34,890 bases of DNA from NCBI RefSeq assembly GCF_002256775.1, contig NZ_NCII01000090.1, forward strand, positions 1-34,890. The letters run 5' to 3'. The notes beneath the pieces are model-generated. The model saw only the letters and a program-made list of their open reading frames with translations, was not told the DNA's origin and made no database searches. This DNA comes from Novosphingobium sp. 17-62-19. GTDB lineage: Bacteria > Pseudomonadota > Alphaproteobacteria > Sphingomonadales > Sphingomonadaceae. Positions 32,061 through 34,890 of the stretch are shown in pieces. A program made the translations under genes and the position numbers. Each line of letters opens with the position of its first letter. Position 1 is the first letter of the stretch.

Positions 32061-34772
32061 ATGGAGATGAGGCATTTGCGATCTATGTCCGCAGATACCT
32101 CCGTTGAAGCAGCCGCTCCTCTTCGCAAAACGCGTGATTTTGCGCGCACGCGGCGCCGTGAGCGTGTTCAGCCTGCATCTTCGCGAGAGGCGGGGGCAAG
32201 TTTCCTGTTCGGCAACGACCCCAACAACCGGCTGATTGCAGACGAGTGGCCTCGGTTGGCACTGCCGATTGTCCTTCTGCCTGCTGGCATCGCGGCATTC
32301 AATCTGACGTTTCCCGACCTGCTTACGGGCCTGCTGTTGGTGCTGGCGGCTGCGTTTACCTGGTTATCCCACAACATCGTCCGGTTCGAAAGCGAGCGCG
32401 CCCTTGAGACGGGTCAACGCATGGCGATGGTTGGCGCTGCCATCGCGCTGCCGATGTTCCTGTTCGGCTCTGCGATGGGTGTTTGGGGGGCTTCTGGACA
32501 GATCGACTGGTTCTATTGCCTGGTGGCTGTGGCCACGCTCTCGCTTCTGGCCACGGTTGTTCAGTCTGGCCGCCTTGTTGGCGTGCTCGCCGCGCAAGTC
32601 TCGGTATGGTCAGGCATTACTTGCGTTGCTTCGACCATCGCTGGCTATTTCTCGCTTATCGTGGGCGTGGGCATTGCCATGATTGCCTACATGCGCCAGC
32701 GCAAGATTGATCTCGTGCTGCGGGAGAAGGCCGAGAATGATGCACGCGTGCAAACTCGCGCGCAGGAAATTCTCGCCGACTATGAGGAGACTGGCCAAGG
32801 TTGGTTCTGGGAAACTGACCGACGCGGCCACTTGACCTATCTTTCTGCGCCCGTTGCCGAAAACATTGGCCGTAAGGTTTCCGATATGATCGGCCGTCCC
32901 TTTGCCGAACTGTTCAACCTTGCCGAACAGTCAGGCGAGGGTGAGCGGACGCTGGCGTTCCATCTTTCGGCTCGCTCCAGCTTCAGCGAACTGGCGGTGC
33001 GGGCCGCCACGCATGAGGAAGAGCGGTGGTGGTCGATCACTGGTCGGCCGACCTACGACACGTTCAACAATTTCACTGGCTTTCGCGGTTCCGGCACGGA
33101 TCTTACCGAAAAGCGCCGTTCGCAAGAACACGCATCGCGGCTGGCGCACTTCGATTCGCTCACAGGCCTGTCGAACCGATTCCGCATGTCGCAAACGCTG
33201 GAAAAGATCCTGCTTGCTCCACAGGCCCACAACCGCGCTTGTTCAGTGTTCCTGCTCGATCTCGACCGGTTCAAGCAAGTCAACGACACGCTGGGCCATC
33301 CGGCGGGCGATGCCTTGCTCAAGCAGGTAGCACAGCGGCTTGAACGTGTGGTCGGCAAGATGGGCCGCGTTGGCCGCCTTGGAGGCGATGAATTCCAAGT
33401 TATTTTGCCCGGCAAGATTGAACGCGAGCAACTGGGCCATCTCGCCTCGCGCATTATCGAAAGCCTGTCGCAGCCTTACTCAATCGAAGGCAGCAGGGTA
33501 ATGATTGGCGCATCGGTAGGCGTTGCCCTCGCACCCGATGATGGTGTGACCAGCGAAGCGTTGATCCGCAATGCCGACCTTGCGCTTTATGCTGCCAAGG
33601 ATGGAGGGCGCGGACGCCACCACTTCTATGCGCCAGACCTCCACAGCGATGCCGAAGAGCGCCGCCAGATGGAGGAAGACCTGCGCGATGCGGTTTCTAA
33701 CGGCGGCCTCGAACTCTACTACCAACCCGTGGTGCAGACGGCGACTGAGAAAATCACCGGGTTCGAGGCGTTGCTGCGTTGGAACCACCCGCAACAAGGA
33801 TGGATCAGTCCGTCGCGCTTTATTCCCGTGGCTGAGGACACCGGCCTGATTGCGCCGATTGGCGAATGGGCGTTGCGCACCGCCTGCCAGGACCTTTCGC
33901 GCTGGCCTGAAAACGTGCGCGTGGCGGTGAACGTTTCGCCTTTGCAGTTCGCCAATCCGTCACTTCCCGCCATCGTCACTAGTGCCCTTGCCAGCGCACA
34001 GGTCGCGGCTGAACGGCTTGAACTGGAAATCACTGAAAGCGTGTTCCTCAATGATGATGAGGGCACCGACCAGATGTTCAAGTCATTGAAAGCCATCGGC
34101 GTCCGGTTGGCGCTGGATGACTTTGGCACAGGCTACTCCTCGCTCGGCTATTTGAAGACCGCGCCGTTCGACAAGATCAAGATCGACCAGTCCTTTGTGC
34201 GCGGCGCGACCCAACCCGGCAGCCGGAATGGCGCGATTATCGCGTCGATCGTCAGCCTTGCAGAAGCGCTCGGCATGGAAACCACCGCAGAAGGCGTTGA
34301 GACGCTCGACGAACTTGATCTCGTCCGTATGCTCGGTTGCAGTCATGTGCAGGGCTATATCTACGAACGCCCGCTAAGCTCAATGAACGCGGCAGCACGT
34401 CTTTCAACCGGACTCATGGCCATTGCGCAAGGCCCCCGTTCGGCCCGCGCCGCGCGCCAATCAATGTTGCGCAAGGTCGTACTTGATCACGGCGGCCATC
34501 GTTACAACGCGATGATCCGCAACATCAGCCAGACCGGCGCTTTGATCGAAGCTTTGTGGAACGTCCCCCCCGGCACGATCTTTCGTGTGGTGCTTGCCGA
34601 CAACCACGTGGTTACGGCAACTTGCCGCTGGTCAAGCGAAGACCGCCTCGGCGTCGAATTTTCCCTGCCGCTGCGGCTCGACGATGCCGGGCGCATTGCC
34701 GCCGTTGCGAGCAGACCGCCCGCAAGCGTCGAAATGCCTGAAGCGACAGTCGCCCAGCGGAAAGTCGGCTAA
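32061..34772 (+). CDS. Membrane GGDEF-EAL-PilZ cyclic-di-GMP protein
   Basis: The ~903-residue protein has about six N-terminal membrane segments, a PAS domain (residues ~240-345, GWFWETDRRGHLTYLSAPVA), a GGDEF domain with intact GGDEF at 441-445, an EAL domain with EALLR at 569-573, DDFGTGYSSL and AEGVET, and a C-terminal PilZ-like domain (MIRNISQTGALIEAL). All key active-site words are present, so it may both make and break c-di-GMP. The position of the usual RxxD inhibitory site reads VGKM, so product inhibition is probably lost. The start is uncertain: TTG 32034, ATG 32061, 32067 and 32085 are all in frame; ATG 32061 is taken as a compromise. Confidence 0.9.
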   Translation: MEMRHLRSMSADTSVEAAAPLRKTRDFARTRRRERVQPASSREAGASFLFGNDPNNRLIADEWPRLALPIVLLPAGIAAFNLTFPDLLTGLLLVLAAAFTWLSHNIVRFESERALETGQRMAMVGAAIALPMFLFGSAMGVWGASGQIDWFYCLVAVATLSLLATVVQSGRLVGVLAAQVSVWSGITCVASTIAGYFSLIVGVGIAMIAYMRQRKIDLVLREKAENDARVQTRAQEILADYEETGQGWFWETDRRGHLTYLSAPVAENIGRKVSDMIGRPFAELFNLAEQSGEGERTLAFHLSARSSFSELAVRAATHEEERWWSITGRPTYDTFNNFTGFRGSGTDLTEKRRSQEHASRLAHFDSLTGLSNRFRMSQTLEKILLAPQAHNRACSVFLLDLDRFKQVNDTLGHPAGDALLKQVAQRLERVVGKMGRVGRLGGDEFQVILPGKIEREQLGHLASRIIESLSQPYSIEGSRVMIGASVGVALAPDDGVTSEALIRNADLALYAAKDGGRGRHHFYAPDLHSDAEERRQMEEDLRDAVSNGGLELYYQPVVQTATEKITGFEALLRWNHPQQGWISPSRFIPVAEDTGLIAPIGEWALRTACQDLSRWPENVRVAVNVSPLQFANPSLPAIVTSALASAQVAAERLELEITESVFLNDDEGTDQMFKSLKAIGVRLALDDFGTGYSSLGYLKTAPFDKIKIDQSFVRGATQPGSRNGAIIASIVSLAEALGMETTAEGVETLDELDLVRMLGCSHVQGYIYERPLSSMNAAARLSTGLMAIAQGPRSARAARQSMLRKVVLDHGGHRYNAMIRNISQTGALIEALWNVPPGTIFRVVLADNHVVTATCRWSSEDRLGVEFSLPLRLDDAGRIAAVASRPPASVEMPEATVAQRKVG

Positions 34773-34796
34773 ACGGTTCTGGAGCGGCGCTTCTAA

Positions 34797-34890
34797 GGCC
34801 TGTGGACATTTACCGCAGAGCAATTCTGAGCGCGGCAAGATTGATCATTGCTCGGTAGCTTTGATCGGTCTTTTCATAGCGGGTAGCGAT
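34797..34890 (-). mobile_element. IS5-family insertion sequence, end only (cut by window end)
   Basis: On the minus strand the last 81 bases (34810-34890) encode IATRYEKTDQSYRAMINLAA followed by LRIALR and a stop. This is the typical C terminus of IS5-group (IS427-like) transposases. The inner end probably begins at 34797 (GGCCTGTGGACATTTACC), preceded by CTAA, which fits the YTAR target preference of that group. It lies 24 bases after the GGDEF-EAL-PilZ stop and does not disrupt it. The rest of the element is outside the window. Confidence 0.75.
34810..34890 (-). CDS. IS5-family transposase, C-terminal end (cut by window end)
   Basis: Only 26 codons and the stop are present. The pattern RYEKTDQSYRAMINLAAL matches the last helix of IS5-type DDE transposases (compare the usual ATRYDK...FLA..CLAA). 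The start and catalytic residues are beyond 34890. Confidence 0.72.
   Translation of the reverse strand: MATRYEKTDQSYRAMINLAALRIALR

Overview
The window reads as chromosomal DNA from an alphaproteobacterium of the Sphingomonadales, most like Novosphingobium. This rests on GC-rich codon use, an L9 protein with a long acidic tail, a DnaN sequence of sphingomonad type, and a mix of exported peptidases and amidohydrolases. It is an inference from protein resemblance; no database search was run.

Layout. 1-8270 holds the end of rplS, an exported S9 dipeptidyl peptidase, asd, a TauE/SafE permease overlapping an alpha/beta hydrolase, an exported M2 (ACE-like) dipeptidase, and a secreted YbjN-type protein with a strong terminator. 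8275-13553 is the accessory part. An array of palindromic boxes has been split by an IS66-family element (8291-13348, with a perfect 8-bp target duplication), and that element's tnpC has itself been split by a 2,587-bp cassette encoding a large serine recombinase and two small proteins. Removing the cassette at a shared GC dinucleotide restores an intact 541-residue TnpC; removing the IS66 restores a continuous palindromic box. 13550-24332 is mostly housekeeping: AMP nucleosidase, an exported amidohydrolase under a LacI-like operator, rpsF-rpsR-rplI, an acyltransferase, a DUF808 membrane protein, a PilZ protein, a GNAT acetyltransferase, a MurC/Mpl-type ligase divergent from an LD-carboxypeptidase, and fabD followed by fabG (to 25101). 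25102-26282 is anomalous: a hairpin-rich segment of unknown origin is joined to a dnaN lacking its first ~45-50 codons. 26412-34772 holds a soluble globin-coupled chemoreceptor, a D-aminoacylase-like amidohydrolase, an FprA-type ferredoxin-NADP reductase, a PhaZ-like hydrolase and a membrane GGDEF-EAL-PilZ protein. The window ends inside an IS5-type transposase.

How the genes fit together. The Mur ligase and LD-carboxypeptidase could act in peptidoglycan recycling. FabD and FabG supply fatty-acid synthesis. The exported S9 and M2 peptidases suggest periplasmic peptide use. Two PilZ proteins and a bifunctional cyclic-di-GMP enzyme point to c-di-GMP signalling.

The most notable feature is the compact serine-recombinase cassette whose insertion point lies six codons after the catalytic Glu codon of an IS66 transposase. 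It may be a hitchhiking element that uses IS66 tnpC as its attachment site. No tRNA, rRNA or CRISPR array was seen. No stretch over 300 bases lacks a gene or element; the intergenic stretches of about 200 bases (8178-8389, 13324-13549, 20165-20376, 25102-25298) are described below.
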